NCBI RefSeq assembly: GCF_012272825.1
Contig: NZ_JAAWWS010000134.1
Coordinates: 62,001 to 126,000, forward strand
Direction: 5' to 3'
Origin: Wenzhouxiangella sp. XN79A
GTDB taxonomy: Bacteria; Pseudomonadota; Gammaproteobacteria; Xanthomonadales; Wenzhouxiangellaceae
Length of the DNA stretch: 64,000 nucleotides
In this document: piece after piece, positions 26,526 through 35,483 of the stretch
Layout of the letters: each line of letters begins with the position of its first letter
Position numbering within the stretch: the stretch's first letter is position 1
Translations under genes and position numbers: made by a program
The notes under the pieces: model-generated
What the model saw: the letters and a program-made list of their open reading frames with translations, nothing else
The model's database searches: none
Told to the model about the DNA's origin: nothing

Positions 26526-27668
26526 ATGACACGCATTGACCGCCGGACCCTTTTCGGCGCCCTGGCCGCTGCCTTCCTGCTGAGCGGCTGCTCCGAGCCG
26601 TCCGATTCGCCGACGGCCCCCGGCGCGCGCCCGGTCGGCGTGATCGAGGTGGCCGCCGCTGACCGGCCGGTGACCTTCGACTACGCCGGACGCACCGCCA
26701 GTTCGCAGCGGGTGGAAATCCGGCCGCGCATCACCGGCTACCTGGATTCGATCGAGTACACCGAAGGCGGGTTCGTCGACCGGGGCGATGTGCTGTTCCG
26801 GATCGATCCGAAACCGTTCGAGTCCCGACTGCGCGGCGCGCGCGCCGAGCTGTCGCAGCAGCAGGCCCGGCTCGACAACGCCGAGGCCCTGCTGGCCCGG
26901 GTCGAACCGCTGGTCGAGGCTCGCGCCGTGGCCCAGAAGGAAGCCGACGACGCCCGCGCCCTGGTCGCGCAGTCGGCCGCGGCGGTCGAGGCGGCTTCGG
27001 CGCGGGTCTTCGAGGCCGAGCTCGAGCTCGGCTACGCGACGATCACGGCGCCGGTCACCGGCATTGCCGGCGCCGCCCGCTTCCGCCAGGGGGCGCTGGT
27101 CGGCGGCACGGCCGAGCCGCTGACCGAAGTCGCCCGCATCGACCCGGTCTGGGTCGAGTTCAGCATTGCCGAAGGCGCGCTGCTGGCCGCCCGGCACGGC
27201 ACCGAAACCCATCGCATCGAGCTGCCGACCGATGGCGCCTTCGACGTTCGCCTGACCCTGGCCGACGGCACCCCGCACCCGGACACCGGACGCATTTCCT
27301 TTGCCGATGCACAGATCAGCGAGCGCACCGGCACGCTGCTGCTGCGCGCCGAGGTGCCGAATCCCGACGCCCGCCTGCGGCCGGGCCAGTTCGTCACCGT
27401 GCACCTCGACGGCGCGCTGCGGCCGGATGCGATCGCGGTGCCGCAGGCGGCCGTGCAGCAGGGGCCCCGGGGGCCGTTCGTCTGGGTCGTCGACGGTGGG
27501 TCGAAGGCCGAGCGCCGGCCGGTGCGAGTCGGCCCCTGGGACGGCCGGGCCTGGATCGTCCACGAGGGCCTGTTCGATGGCGACCGGGTCATCGTCGAGG
27601 GCGTGGTCGGGCTGTCGCCGGGCACGCCGGTGCAGCCGCGTCCGACCGATCTCGCCGCTGCGGACTGA
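26526..27668 (+). CDS. RND efflux periplasmic adaptor lipoprotein (HlyD/AcrA family)
   Basis: 380 residues with a lipoprotein signal (LFGALAAAFLLSGC). Barrel-sandwich halves are visible around RPRITGYLDSIEYTEGGFVDRGDVLFRIDP, a coiled-coil hairpin spans ~105-180 (RGARAELSQQQARLDNAEALL), and the second lipoyl half is LGYATITAPVTG. It joins the inner-membrane pump at 27681 to the outer-membrane channel at 30802. It starts the three-gene operon, 155 bases after the sirtuin gene, with no regulator gene beside it. Confidence 0.93.
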   Translation: MTRIDRRTLFGALAAAFLLSGCSEPSDSPTAPGARPVGVIEVAAADRPVTFDYAGRTASSQRVEIRPRITGYLDSIEYTEGGFVDRGDVLFRIDPKPFESRLRGARAELSQQQARLDNAEALLARVEPLVEARAVAQKEADDARALVAQSAAAVEAASARVFEAELELGYATITAPVTGIAGAARFRQGALVGGTAEPLTEVARIDPVWVEFSIAEGALLAARHGTETHRIELPTDGAFDVRLTLADGTPHPDTGRISFADAQISERTGTLLLRAEVPNPDARLRPGQFVTVHLDGALRPDAIAVPQAAVQQGPRGPFVWVVDGGSKAERRPVRVGPWDGRAWIVHEGLFDGDRVIVEGVVGLSPGTPVQPRPTDLAAAD

Positions 27669-27680
27669 GGGCGCGCTCCG

Positions 27681-30600
27681 ATGCTGACCACGGTGTTCGT
27701 CCGGCGGCCGATCCTGGCCTCGGTGATGTCGATCGTGCTGGTCATCGCCGGCGCGGTGGCCGGGCTGAACCTGCCGATCAACATGTACCCGGACATCGCC
27801 CCGGTCCAGGTCACGGTCTCGGCCAACTATGCCGGTGCCGACGCCGAAACCGTGGCCAACACGGTGGCCGCGCCGCTGGAAACCGAGATCAACGGCGCCG
27901 ACGGCCTGATGTACATGCGCTCGGCCGCATCGCCGTCCGGCCTGATGACGCTGACCGCCTACTTCGAGCTCGGCACCGACCCCGACACCGCCGAAGTCCA
28001 GGTCCAGAACCGGGTCAGCCTGGCGCTGCCCAAGCTGCCGGACAGCGTGCGCAGCAGCGGCGTGCGGGTCCAGAAGCGCTCCAGCGGGTTCCTGATGCTG
28101 CTTGCGCTGTACTCGCCCGACGGCCGCTACAACGAGCAGTACATCGGCAACTACGCCAACCTCTACGTGCTCGACGCGCTCAAGCGGGTCGAGGGCGCCA
28201 ACCAGGCCGAGATCATGGGCCTGCCGGACCTGGCCATGCGGGTCTGGCTGGACCCCGACCGGCTGCGCGCGCTGGACCTGACCGCCGCGGAAGTGCAGAC
28301 CGCGATCGCCCGCCAGAACCGGCAGTTCGGCGCCGGCACGCTGGGCCAGGCGCCGACCGCCGGCCCGGTTCCGCTGACCGTGCCGCTGACCACCGAGCCG
28401 CGCTTCGCCAGCCCGGAGGAATTCGAGCGCCTGATCCTGCGCGCCGAGACCGAGGGCACCCGGGTGGTCCGGCTGGCCGATGTCGCGCGGGTCGAGGTCG
28501 GCACCCGGATGAGCCTGCTGCGCTCGGAGCTCAACGGCACGCCGGCGACCTTCATCGCGGTCTACCAGCAGCCCGGCTCCAATGCGCTGGCGGTGGCCGA
28601 GAACGTCACCGCGATGCTCGAGGAGATGGCGCCGACCTTCCCCGAGGGCATCGAGTACGCGGTGTCCTTCGACACCACCAAGGTCGTCCAGGCCTCGATC
28701 GACGAAGTCATCGAGACGCTGATCATCGCCGTGCTGCTGGTGATCCTGGTCACCTACCTGTTCCTGCAGAACGTCCGTGCCACGCTGGTCCCGACCGCGG
28801 CCATCCTGGTGGCGGTGGTCGGCACCTTCATCGGCATGCTGCTGCTCGGCTTCAGCCTGAACCTGATGACCCTGCTCGGGCTGGTCCTGGCGATCGGCAT
28901 CGTGGTCGACGACGCAATCGTGGTCGTCGAGAACGTCGAGCGCAACATGCAGGAACTGGGGCTGCAGGCAAAGGAGGCCACGGTTCGCGCGATGGACGAG
29001 GTGATCGGGCCGGTCATCGCCACCACGCTGGTGCTGATCGCGGTGTTCGTGCCGGTCGCCTTTCTCGGCGGATCCACCGGCGTGCTGTTCCAGCAGTTCG
29101 CGGTCACCATCGCGGTGTCGGTCGGCATCTCGAGCTTCGTCGCGCTGACCCTGACCCCGGCGCTGTGCGGCGTACTGCTCAAACCGCGCGGCGAACCGGC
29201 CCGGCCGTTCCGGATCTTCAACGCCGGACTCGACCGCATGACCGAGCTGTACGGCGAGGGCGTCGCGGTGGTGCTGCGGCGCAGCGTGCTCGGCGTGGTG
29301 CTGGTCGGCGTGATGTTCCTGGCCATCGCCGGCCTGTTCCGGATCCTGCCGTCCAGCTTCGTGCCCGAGGAGGACCAGGGCATCCTGTTCGCCGCCATCA
29401 TGCTGCCCGACGGCGCCAGCCTCGACCGCAGCGAAACCGCCGCCCGCGCCGCCGCGGACCTCCTGCGCGCGCAGCCGGCGGTCGAATACACCTCGGCGCT
29501 GACCGGCTACAGCCTGCTCGACGGCCAGTTCAAGACCAACGCCGCGACGGTGTTCGTCTCGCTGAAGGACTTCGACGACCGCAGCGACCGGGCGCTGTCG
29601 CTCGACGCGCTGCTGGCCGACGTCCGGCCCAAGCTGATGGGCGGGCTGGGCGAGGCCGTCGGCATTCCGATCAACCCGCCGGCGGTGCCCGGCCTGGGCA
29701 GCCAGGGCGGCTTCGAGCTCTGGGTGCAGAGCCGCGAGACCTCCGACCCGACGGTCATGGCCGAGGCCATCCAGCGCCTGATCGGGGCGGCCGGCGAAAG
29801 CCCGGTGCTGACCGGCGTGACCAGCACCTTCAACCCGAGCTCGCGGCAGCTGCAGGTCCAGGTCGATCGGACCCGGGCCGAAACGCTGGGGGTGCCGACC
29901 GAGGCCATCTACGATGCGCTGCAGACGATGTTCGGCGGCGCCTACGTCAGCCAGTACAGCCAGTACGGACGGGTCTGGAACGTCATCGTCCAGGGCGACG
30001 CGGTGTTCCGCGACGATCCCGGCGACTTCGACCGGGTCCACGTGCGCGGCCGCCAGGGCGACCTGGTTCCTCTGTCGGCGGTGATCACCACCGAGTGGCG
30101 CGCCGGTCCCGACCTGGTGACGCGGTTCAACGGCTTCCCGGCCGCGCGGGTCAATGGCGACGCCGCAGCCGGATATTCGTCGGGCCAGGCCATTGCCGAG
30201 ATGGAGCGGCTGGCCGCCGAGGTCCTTCCCGACGGCATGACGCTGGAGTGGGCCGGCCTGGCGCTGGAGGAAAAACAAGCCGGCTCGACCGCCGCGGTGG
30301 CCTTCGCGTTCGGACTGGTGCTGGTGTTCCTCATCCTCGCCGCCCAGTACGAGAAGTGGTCACTGCCGCTGGCCATCATCACGTCCGTGCCGTTCGGCCT
30401 GTTCGGCGCGTTGATGGCGATCTGGCTGGCCGGCATGGACAACGACGTCTACTTCCAGATCGGCCTGATCACGCTGATCGGGCTGTCGGCCAAGAACGCG
30501 ATCCTGATCGTCGAGTTCGCCCAGCTCAAGTTCAGCGAAGGCATGGCGCCGGCCGCCGCGGCACTCGAAGCGGCGAAGCTTCGTCTACGACCGATCCTGA

Positions 30601-30812
30601 TGACCTCGCTGTCGTTCATCCTCGGCACGCTGCCGCTGGTCATCGCCTCCGGCGCCGGCGCCAACGCGCGGCACTCGATCGGCACCGGCGTGATGGGCGG
30701 GATGATCGCCGCGACCACGCTGGCGCTGTTCTTCGTTCCGCTGTTCTACGTGCTGATCATGAAGGTATCGAACCGCGGCGACGCCGCGCCGGGAGGTCGC
30801 GATGTGGCGTAG
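27681..30812 (+). CDS. RND-family multidrug efflux pump (AcrB type, HAE1)
   Basis: 1043 residues, the usual length. N-terminal FVRRPILASVMSIVLVIAG and the internal repeat LIGLSAKNAILIVEFA define the RND fold. Proton-relay residues are present in IVVDDAIVVVENVER (two Asp) and in SAKNAILI (Lys). There are twelve helices and two large periplasmic loops. It pumps amphipathic drugs, solvents or bile-like compounds out using proton influx. It lies 12 bases after the adaptor gene and overlaps the channel gene by 11 bases. Confidence 0.96.
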   Translation: MLTTVFVRRPILASVMSIVLVIAGAVAGLNLPINMYPDIAPVQVTVSANYAGADAETVANTVAAPLETEINGADGLMYMRSAASPSGLMTLTAYFELGTDPDTAEVQVQNRVSLALPKLPDSVRSSGVRVQKRSSGFLMLLALYSPDGRYNEQYIGNYANLYVLDALKRVEGANQAEIMGLPDLAMRVWLDPDRLRALDLTAAEVQTAIARQNRQFGAGTLGQAPTAGPVPLTVPLTTEPRFASPEEFERLILRAETEGTRVVRLADVARVEVGTRMSLLRSELNGTPATFIAVYQQPGSNALAVAENVTAMLEEMAPTFPEGIEYAVSFDTTKVVQASIDEVIETLIIAVLLVILVTYLFLQNVRATLVPTAAILVAVVGTFIGMLLLGFSLNLMTLLGLVLAIGIVVDDAIVVVENVERNMQELGLQAKEATVRAMDEVIGPVIATTLVLIAVFVPVAFLGGSTGVLFQQFAVTIAVSVGISSFVALTLTPALCGVLLKPRGEPARPFRIFNAGLDRMTELYGEGVAVVLRRSVLGVVLVGVMFLAIAGLFRILPSSFVPEEDQGILFAAIMLPDGASLDRSETAARAAADLLRAQPAVEYTSALTGYSLLDGQFKTNAATVFVSLKDFDDRSDRALSLDALLADVRPKLMGGLGEAVGIPINPPAVPGLGSQGGFELWVQSRETSDPTVMAEAIQRLIGAAGESPVLTGVTSTFNPSSRQLQVQVDRTRAETLGVPTEAIYDALQTMFGGAYVSQYSQYGRVWNVIVQGDAVFRDDPGDFDRVHVRGRQGDLVPLSAVITTEWRAGPDLVTRFNGFPAARVNGDAAAGYSSGQAIAEMERLAAEVLPDGMTLEWAGLALEEKQAGSTAAVAFAFGLVLVFLILAAQYEKWSLPLAIITSVPFGLFGALMAIWLAGMDNDVYFQIGLITLIGLSAKNAILIVEFAQLKFSEGMAPAAAALEAAKLRLRPILMTSLSFILGTLPLVIASGAGANARHSIGTGVMGGMIAATTLALFFVPLFYVLIMKVSNRGDAAPGGRDVA

Positions 30813-32229
30813 CGCACGGCCGGCCCTGCTGGCCCTGGTCCTGACCGGCTGCGCGGTGGGCCCGAGCTACGAGCGCCCGGCGCTCGAGCTGCCCGAGACC
30901 TGGCGGATCGAACTGGACCACGCCGAGGCCGCGATCGACACGGCCTGGTGGCGGGCGTTCGACGACCCGGCGCTGGATGCCCTGATCGACCAGGCCGTGG
31001 CCCGCAACCTCGACCTGGCCGTGGCGCTGGAGCGAGTCCGCGAATTCGCCGCACGCGTCGGCATCACCGCTTCGGGTCGCTGGCCGCAGCTCGGCTACGA
31101 CGCATCGGCCGCTCGCGCCCGGCTGTCACGCGAGACCGGCATCGGCGCACTCGGCGGTTCGCGCACCGCCGACAGCTTCGAGGCCAACCTCAACGTGAGC
31201 TGGGAGCTGGACCTTTGGGGCCGGATCGCGCGCGCCGAGGACGCCGCCGAGGCCGACTTCCTTGCCGTGGAGGAAAACCGGCGCGCACTGGTCCTGGCGC
31301 TGGTCACCGCGGTGGCCGAGACCTACATCGAACTGCGCGGTCTGGACGCCCAGCTGCAGGTCGCGAAGGCTTCGCTGGACAGCCGCCGCCAGTCGCTGGA
31401 GCTGTTCGAACTGCAGCTCGAGCGCGGCGTGCTGTCCGAGCTCGAAGTCGCCCAGCTGCGCTCGGAGTTCGAGCGGACCGCCGCCACCCTGCCGGCGCTG
31501 GAACGGGCGATCGCGCTGACCGAAAACGCGCTGAGCGTGCTGCTCGGTCGGCCGCCCGGCGCGATCCCGCGCGGCCGGGCACTGACCGAACTGACCGGCC
31601 CGCCGATCCCGGCCGGCCTGCCGGCGACCCTGCTCGAGCGCCGCCCCGACCTGCGCGCGGCCGAGCAGCAGCTGGTCGCCGCCACCGCCAGGATCGGCGT
31701 GGCGCGCGCCGAACGCTTCCCGCGGATCGCGCTGACCGGGCTGTTCGGCCTGGCCAGCAGCGAGCTGTCGCGGCTGGCCGAGTCGTCGGCCGAACAGGCA
31801 GCGCTTGCCGCCGGGCTGAGCGGACCGCTGTTCACCGCCGGGCGCGTGCGCGGCGGCATCGAAGCCGCCGAGGCCGCGGCGGCCCAGGCCGACCTGCGCT
31901 ATCGCGCCGCGGTGTTGACGGCGCTGCGCGAGGCCGAGGACGCGCTGGTCGTCCACGCCACGACCCGGACCGAGCGCGATGCCCAGCTGCGGCGGGTGGC
32001 GGCGCTTCGCGACTATCGACGCTTCGCGGTGATGCGCTACGACACCGGCTACACCAGCTACCTGGCCGTGCTCGATGCCGAGCGCTCGCTGTTCGACGGC
32101 GAGCTGCAGGCGCTGCGCACCGCGGCCGACGCCTTGCGCGCCCTGATCGGCCTGTACAAGGCGCTCGGCGGCGGCTGGATCGACCGCGCGCTGGCGCCCC
32201 CGGCGGACGGCGAAGCGACGCCCGAATGA
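30802..32229 (+). CDS. RND efflux outer-membrane factor lipoprotein (NodT/OprM family)
   Basis: 475 residues, lipoprotein signal ARPALLALVLTGC followed by the family opening AVGPSYERPALELPETWR. Two structural repeats of TolC-type helices are visible, with ASAARARLSRETG, LNVSWELDLWGRIARAEDAAE in the first and RRPDLRAAEQQLVAATARIGVARAERFPRI in the second. It forms the trimeric exit channel for the pump encoded just upstream. The ATG at 30802 overlaps the pump stop by 11 bases. Confidence 0.94.
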   Translation: MWRSARPALLALVLTGCAVGPSYERPALELPETWRIELDHAEAAIDTAWWRAFDDPALDALIDQAVARNLDLAVALERVREFAARVGITASGRWPQLGYDASAARARLSRETGIGALGGSRTADSFEANLNVSWELDLWGRIARAEDAAEADFLAVEENRRALVLALVTAVAETYIELRGLDAQLQVAKASLDSRRQSLELFELQLERGVLSELEVAQLRSEFERTAATLPALERAIALTENALSVLLGRPPGAIPRGRALTELTGPPIPAGLPATLLERRPDLRAAEQQLVAATARIGVARAERFPRIALTGLFGLASSELSRLAESSAEQAALAAGLSGPLFTAGRVRGGIEAAEAAAAQADLRYRAAVLTALREAEDALVVHATTRTERDAQLRRVAALRDYRRFAVMRYDTGYTSYLAVLDAERSLFDGELQALRTAADALRALIGLYKALGGGWIDRALAPPADGEATPE

Positions 32230-32303
32230 CCGGCGGCGCGCTTGTGGCCGACCGATCCGCCGGGTAGAGTCGAACGCCGTTCCCGTCCTGGCGCCACGTA
32301 TCG

Positions 32304-34193
32304 ATGAACGCCCTTCGCCTGCTCCGCCAGCGCCGCTTCGGCGCCTTCTTCACCGTGCAGGCGCTCGGCGCGCTGAACGACAACGTGTTCCGCAACGCGC
32401 TGGCCACGCTGCTGGTGTTCGGCATCGGCGTCGAGGCCGGCTGGGACCCGGCCGGCCTGGTCAACCTCGCCGCGCTGCTGTTCATCCTGCCGTTCTTCCT
32501 GTTCTCGGCCGTGTTCGGACAGCTGGCCGACCGCTTCGAGAAGTCCGGCATGATCCGCTGGATCAAGCTGTTCGAGATCGTGATCTGTGCCTATGCCGGC
32601 CTCGCGCTGTACCTCGGCGACGTGGTGCTGCTGATGAGCGTGGTCTTCCTGCTCGGCTTCCAGTCGACGCTGTTCGGGCCGATCAAGTATTCGATCCTGC
32701 CGCAGCTGCTGCCGCCGGCGCAGCTGACCGCCGGCAACGGACTGGTCGCGGCCGGCACCTACATCGCGATCCTGGCCGGCACCATCCTCGGACCGCTGCT
32801 GGCCGGGCTGGAGCTCGGCTGGCCGTGGGCGGTGCTGGTCGGCACGCTGATCATCGCCGGGATCGGCTGGCTGGCGGCGCTGGCCCTGCCCCCGGTGCCG
32901 ATCGGCGACCCGTCGCTGAAGCTGAACCTCGACCCCGTGACCGCGTCCTGGGCCACGTTGCGCCGGCTGGGCCGCAACCGGAACCGCCTGCACAGCGTGC
33001 TCGGCGTGGCCTGGTTCTGGTTCTACGGCAGCATCTTCCTGGTCCAGATCCCGGCCTACACCCAGGGCGTGCTCGGCGGCGACGAACGCGCGCTGGCGGC
33101 GCTGCTGGCGCTGTTCATCGTCGGCATCAGCACCGGCGCCCTGCTCTGCGACAAGCTCTCGCGCGGCGCCATCGAGATCGGCCTGGTCCCGATCGGTGCG
33201 GTCGGCATGACCGTGTTCGGCCTGGACCTGATGCTGGCCAGTCCGTCCACGCCGCTGACCGAGGCATCGATCGCCGAGCTGCTGGCCCGCGACGGCAGCC
33301 TGCGGATCGTCGCCGACCTGGTCCTGATCGGGGTCTCCGGCGGACTGTTCATCGTGCCGCTGTATGCGCTGGTCCAGAGCCAGTCGGGCAACGACGAGCG
33401 GGCCCGGGTGATCGCCGGCATGAACATCATGAATGCGCTGTTCATGGTGCTGGCCAGCGCGCTGGCGATCCTGCTGCTCAGCGTGGCCGGACTGTCGATT
33501 CCGCAGCTGTTCGGCGTGGTCGCCCTGCTGAACCTCGCCGTGGGGGTCTACATCGTGCTGCTGGTGCCGGAGTTCGCGCTGCGCTTCCTGATGTGGGTGA
33601 TCTCGCGGCTGGTCTACCGGGTCCGGGTCGTCGGCACCGGCATCCAGCATCTGCCGGCCGAGGGTCCGGCACTGATCACCTGCAACCACCTGAGCTTCAT
33701 GGACCCGCTGATCATCGGCGGCACCATCCAGCGGCCGATCCGGTTCGTCATGACCCATCGCATCTACCACCTGCGCGGGCTGACCTGGCTGTTCCGGCTG
33801 GCCGGGGCGATCCCGGTCGCCCCGGCTCGCGAGAACCCGGCGTTGCTGCAGCGGGCCTTCGAGGCGGTCGACGACGCGCTGGCCCGCGGTGAGCTGGTCG
33901 GAATCTTCCCCGAAGGCGGGCTCAGTCCCGACGGCGACGTGCAGCCGTTCCGCGCCGGCATCAGCGAGATCCTCGCCCGGCGCCCGGTGCCGGTCATCCC
34001 GATGGCGCTGGAGGGGCTGTGGGGCGGTGTGTTCAGCCGCGCGCCCGGGCGCTGGCGACGGCGCGACCGCGGCTTCTTCTCGCGGGTCCAGCTGAAGATC
34101 CTCGACCCGGTCGCACCGGGCCAGGCGGACCGGCGCGAGCTCGAGGCCCTGACTCGCCATCACCACGACCAGCTGCGCAGCCACCCGACGTGA
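32304..34193 (+). CDS. MFS transporter fused to a PlsC-type acyltransferase
   Basis: 629 residues. The first ~410 form an MFS-type transporter with about eleven helices (ALNDNVFRNALATLLVF, FALADRFEK-like loop) related to LplT, which flips lysophospholipids inward. The C-terminal domain (about 430-620) is a lysophospholipid acyltransferase with the catalytic NHLSFMD (HX4D) and FPEGGLSPDG. The combination resembles LplT-Aas phospholipid repair fused into one protein but without the Aas acyl-ACP synthetase domain. A GTGA overlap couples it to the acetyltransferase gene after it. Confidence 0.9.
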   Translation: MNALRLLRQRRFGAFFTVQALGALNDNVFRNALATLLVFGIGVEAGWDPAGLVNLAALLFILPFFLFSAVFGQLADRFEKSGMIRWIKLFEIVICAYAGLALYLGDVVLLMSVVFLLGFQSTLFGPIKYSILPQLLPPAQLTAGNGLVAAGTYIAILAGTILGPLLAGLELGWPWAVLVGTLIIAGIGWLAALALPPVPIGDPSLKLNLDPVTASWATLRRLGRNRNRLHSVLGVAWFWFYGSIFLVQIPAYTQGVLGGDERALAALLALFIVGISTGALLCDKLSRGAIEIGLVPIGAVGMTVFGLDLMLASPSTPLTEASIAELLARDGSLRIVADLVLIGVSGGLFIVPLYALVQSQSGNDERARVIAGMNIMNALFMVLASALAILLLSVAGLSIPQLFGVVALLNLAVGVYIVLLVPEFALRFLMWVISRLVYRVRVVGTGIQHLPAEGPALITCNHLSFMDPLIIGGTIQRPIRFVMTHRIYHLRGLTWLFRLAGAIPVAPARENPALLQRAFEAVDDALARGELVGIFPEGGLSPDGDVQPFRAGISEILARRPVPVIPMALEGLWGGVFSRAPGRWRRRDRGFFSRVQLKILDPVAPGQADRRELEALTRHHHDQLRSHPT

Positions 34194-34759
34194 CGGTCCT
34201 GAGCACGCCGCGCCTGCAGATCCGACCCTGGCGTCCCGGCGACCGACCGGCGCTGGAGCGGATGGCGCTGGACCGCGACATGATGCGCTACGTGACCGGC
34301 GGTGAGCCATGGTCGGCCGAACGCATCGACGCGTTTCTCGAAGACCAGGCGGCAGGCTATCGACAGCACGGACTGGCCTTCGGCGCCGTCACCCACCGCG
34401 CTCGCGACCGGGTCATCGGCCTGGCCGGCATCCAGCCGCTGGACTCCGGCGCCTTCGAACTCGGCTGGTGGATCTGGAAGGACCACTGGGGCCAGGGCTA
34501 CGCCACCGAGGCCGCCGCCGCGGTGGTCGCCCACGCCCGCTACGCCCTCGAGCTGGATCGGCTGTACGCCGTGATCGATCCGCCCAACAGCGCGTCGATC
34601 CGGGTCGCCGAAAAACTGGGCATGGTGTTCGAGCAACGGATCAGCGCGCGCGCGACCCGCGCCGAGCGGCCGGACACCTCGATCGTGCTCTACGTGGTCC
34701 GGTTCGGCGGACCCGGGCCTGCGCCTACTCGCCGGCAGCCGGGGGCCGGCGGGCGATGA
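34190..34759 (+). CDS. GNAT acetyltransferase (RimJ/RimL-like)
   Basis: 189 residues from GTG 34190, which overlaps the upstream stop by four bases (GTGA). The GNAT fold is shown by LSTPRLQIRPWRPGD, LGWWIWKDHWGQGYATEAA (acetyl-CoA pyrophosphate loop, GQGYATEA) and VIDPPNSASIRVAEKLGM. These enzymes acetylate amino groups of proteins or small molecules; the substrate cannot be read from sequence. Its 3' end overlaps the convergent methyltransferase gene by 35 bases. Confidence 0.88.
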   Translation: MTVLSTPRLQIRPWRPGDRPALERMALDRDMMRYVTGGEPWSAERIDAFLEDQAAGYRQHGLAFGAVTHRARDRVIGLAGIQPLDSGAFELGWWIWKDHWGQGYATEAAAAVVAHARYALELDRLYAVIDPPNSASIRVAEKLGMVFEQRISARATRAERPDTSIVLYVVRFGGPGPAPTRRQPGAGGR

Positions 34760-35483
34760 CGATCAGTCGATCGCTGTCGAGCCCGTAGGGCGTGCCGTCG
34801 AAATCGCCGTCGACGGCCTCGACCGCAAAGCCGTGCGCCTCCAGCAGCCGGCTCAACTCGCCGGCCGACCAGACCCGGTGCGACCAGGCGCGGCGATGGA
34901 CCCGATCGCCGTCGATCAGCAGCCACTCGTTGTCGAGCCGGGTCGCGTGCTCGGTCAGGACCGGCCGCTCGATCAGCAGCGTGCCGTCGTCGTTCTCGGT
35001 GCAGTGGACCGGCTGCAGGTCGCGGATCAGCGTCTCGAGCCCGACCACGTCGAGCAGCAATCGCCCGCCCGGCTTCAGCGAGGCCAGGATCCGGTCCAGT
35101 ACCCGGCCGTGATCGTCCTCGGCCTCGAAGTAGCCGAACGAGGTCCACATCACCAGCACCGCATCGAAGGCCCCGGGGCGCTCGAAGCTGCGCATGTCGG
35201 CCTGGACGGTCTCGACCGCAACGCCCTCGATGCCGGCGCGGGTCTCGAGCCCGCCGAGCAGGTAGGCGCTGGTATCGACCGCGGTGACCGCCAGGCCGGC
35301 CCGGGCCAGCGGCAGGGCATGCCGGCCGGGACCGCAGCCCAGGTCGAGCACGGTGCCGTCGTCAAGGCCCAGCCGCTCGAGGATCCGGGACACCTGCTCG
35401 GCCGCCTCGGTAAACTGCGGTTCGGAAAACATCAGCGGCCCGAACCGCCGCCAGAACTCATCGTCGATGTACCAATCGCTCAC
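34725..35483 (-). CDS. Class I SAM-dependent methyltransferase
   Basis: 252 residues. The start is GTG at 35483 (VSDWYIDDEFWRRFGPLMF), because family members begin with this Trp/Tyr/Asp-rich segment. SAM-binding motif I is VLDLGCGPGRHALPLARAG, followed by VDTSAYLL and VQADMRSF, with WTSFGYFEAEDDH after. Small-molecule substrate is likely; not identified. Its start overlaps the start of the divergent aminopeptidase gene by 17 bases, so the two promoters would lie within each other's coding sequence. Confidence 0.85.
   Translation of the reverse strand: MSDWYIDDEFWRRFGPLMFSEPQFTEAAEQVSRILERLGLDDGTVLDLGCGPGRHALPLARAGLAVTAVDTSAYLLGGLETRAGIEGVAVETVQADMRSFERPGAFDAVLVMWTSFGYFEAEDDHGRVLDRILASLKPGGRLLLDVVGLETLIRDLQPVHCTENDDGTLLIERPVLTEHATRLDNEWLLIDGDRVHRRAWSHRVWSAGELSRLLEAHGFAVEAVDGDFDGTPYGLDSDRLIVIARRPPAAGE

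Noticed and set aside
26469-30278. A 1269-codon open frame on the minus strand
   Set aside because: It lies opposite the RND pump and adaptor genes. Its sequence is Gln/His/Arg/Gly-rich shadow translation with no domain, and GC-rich genes routinely leave such frames open.
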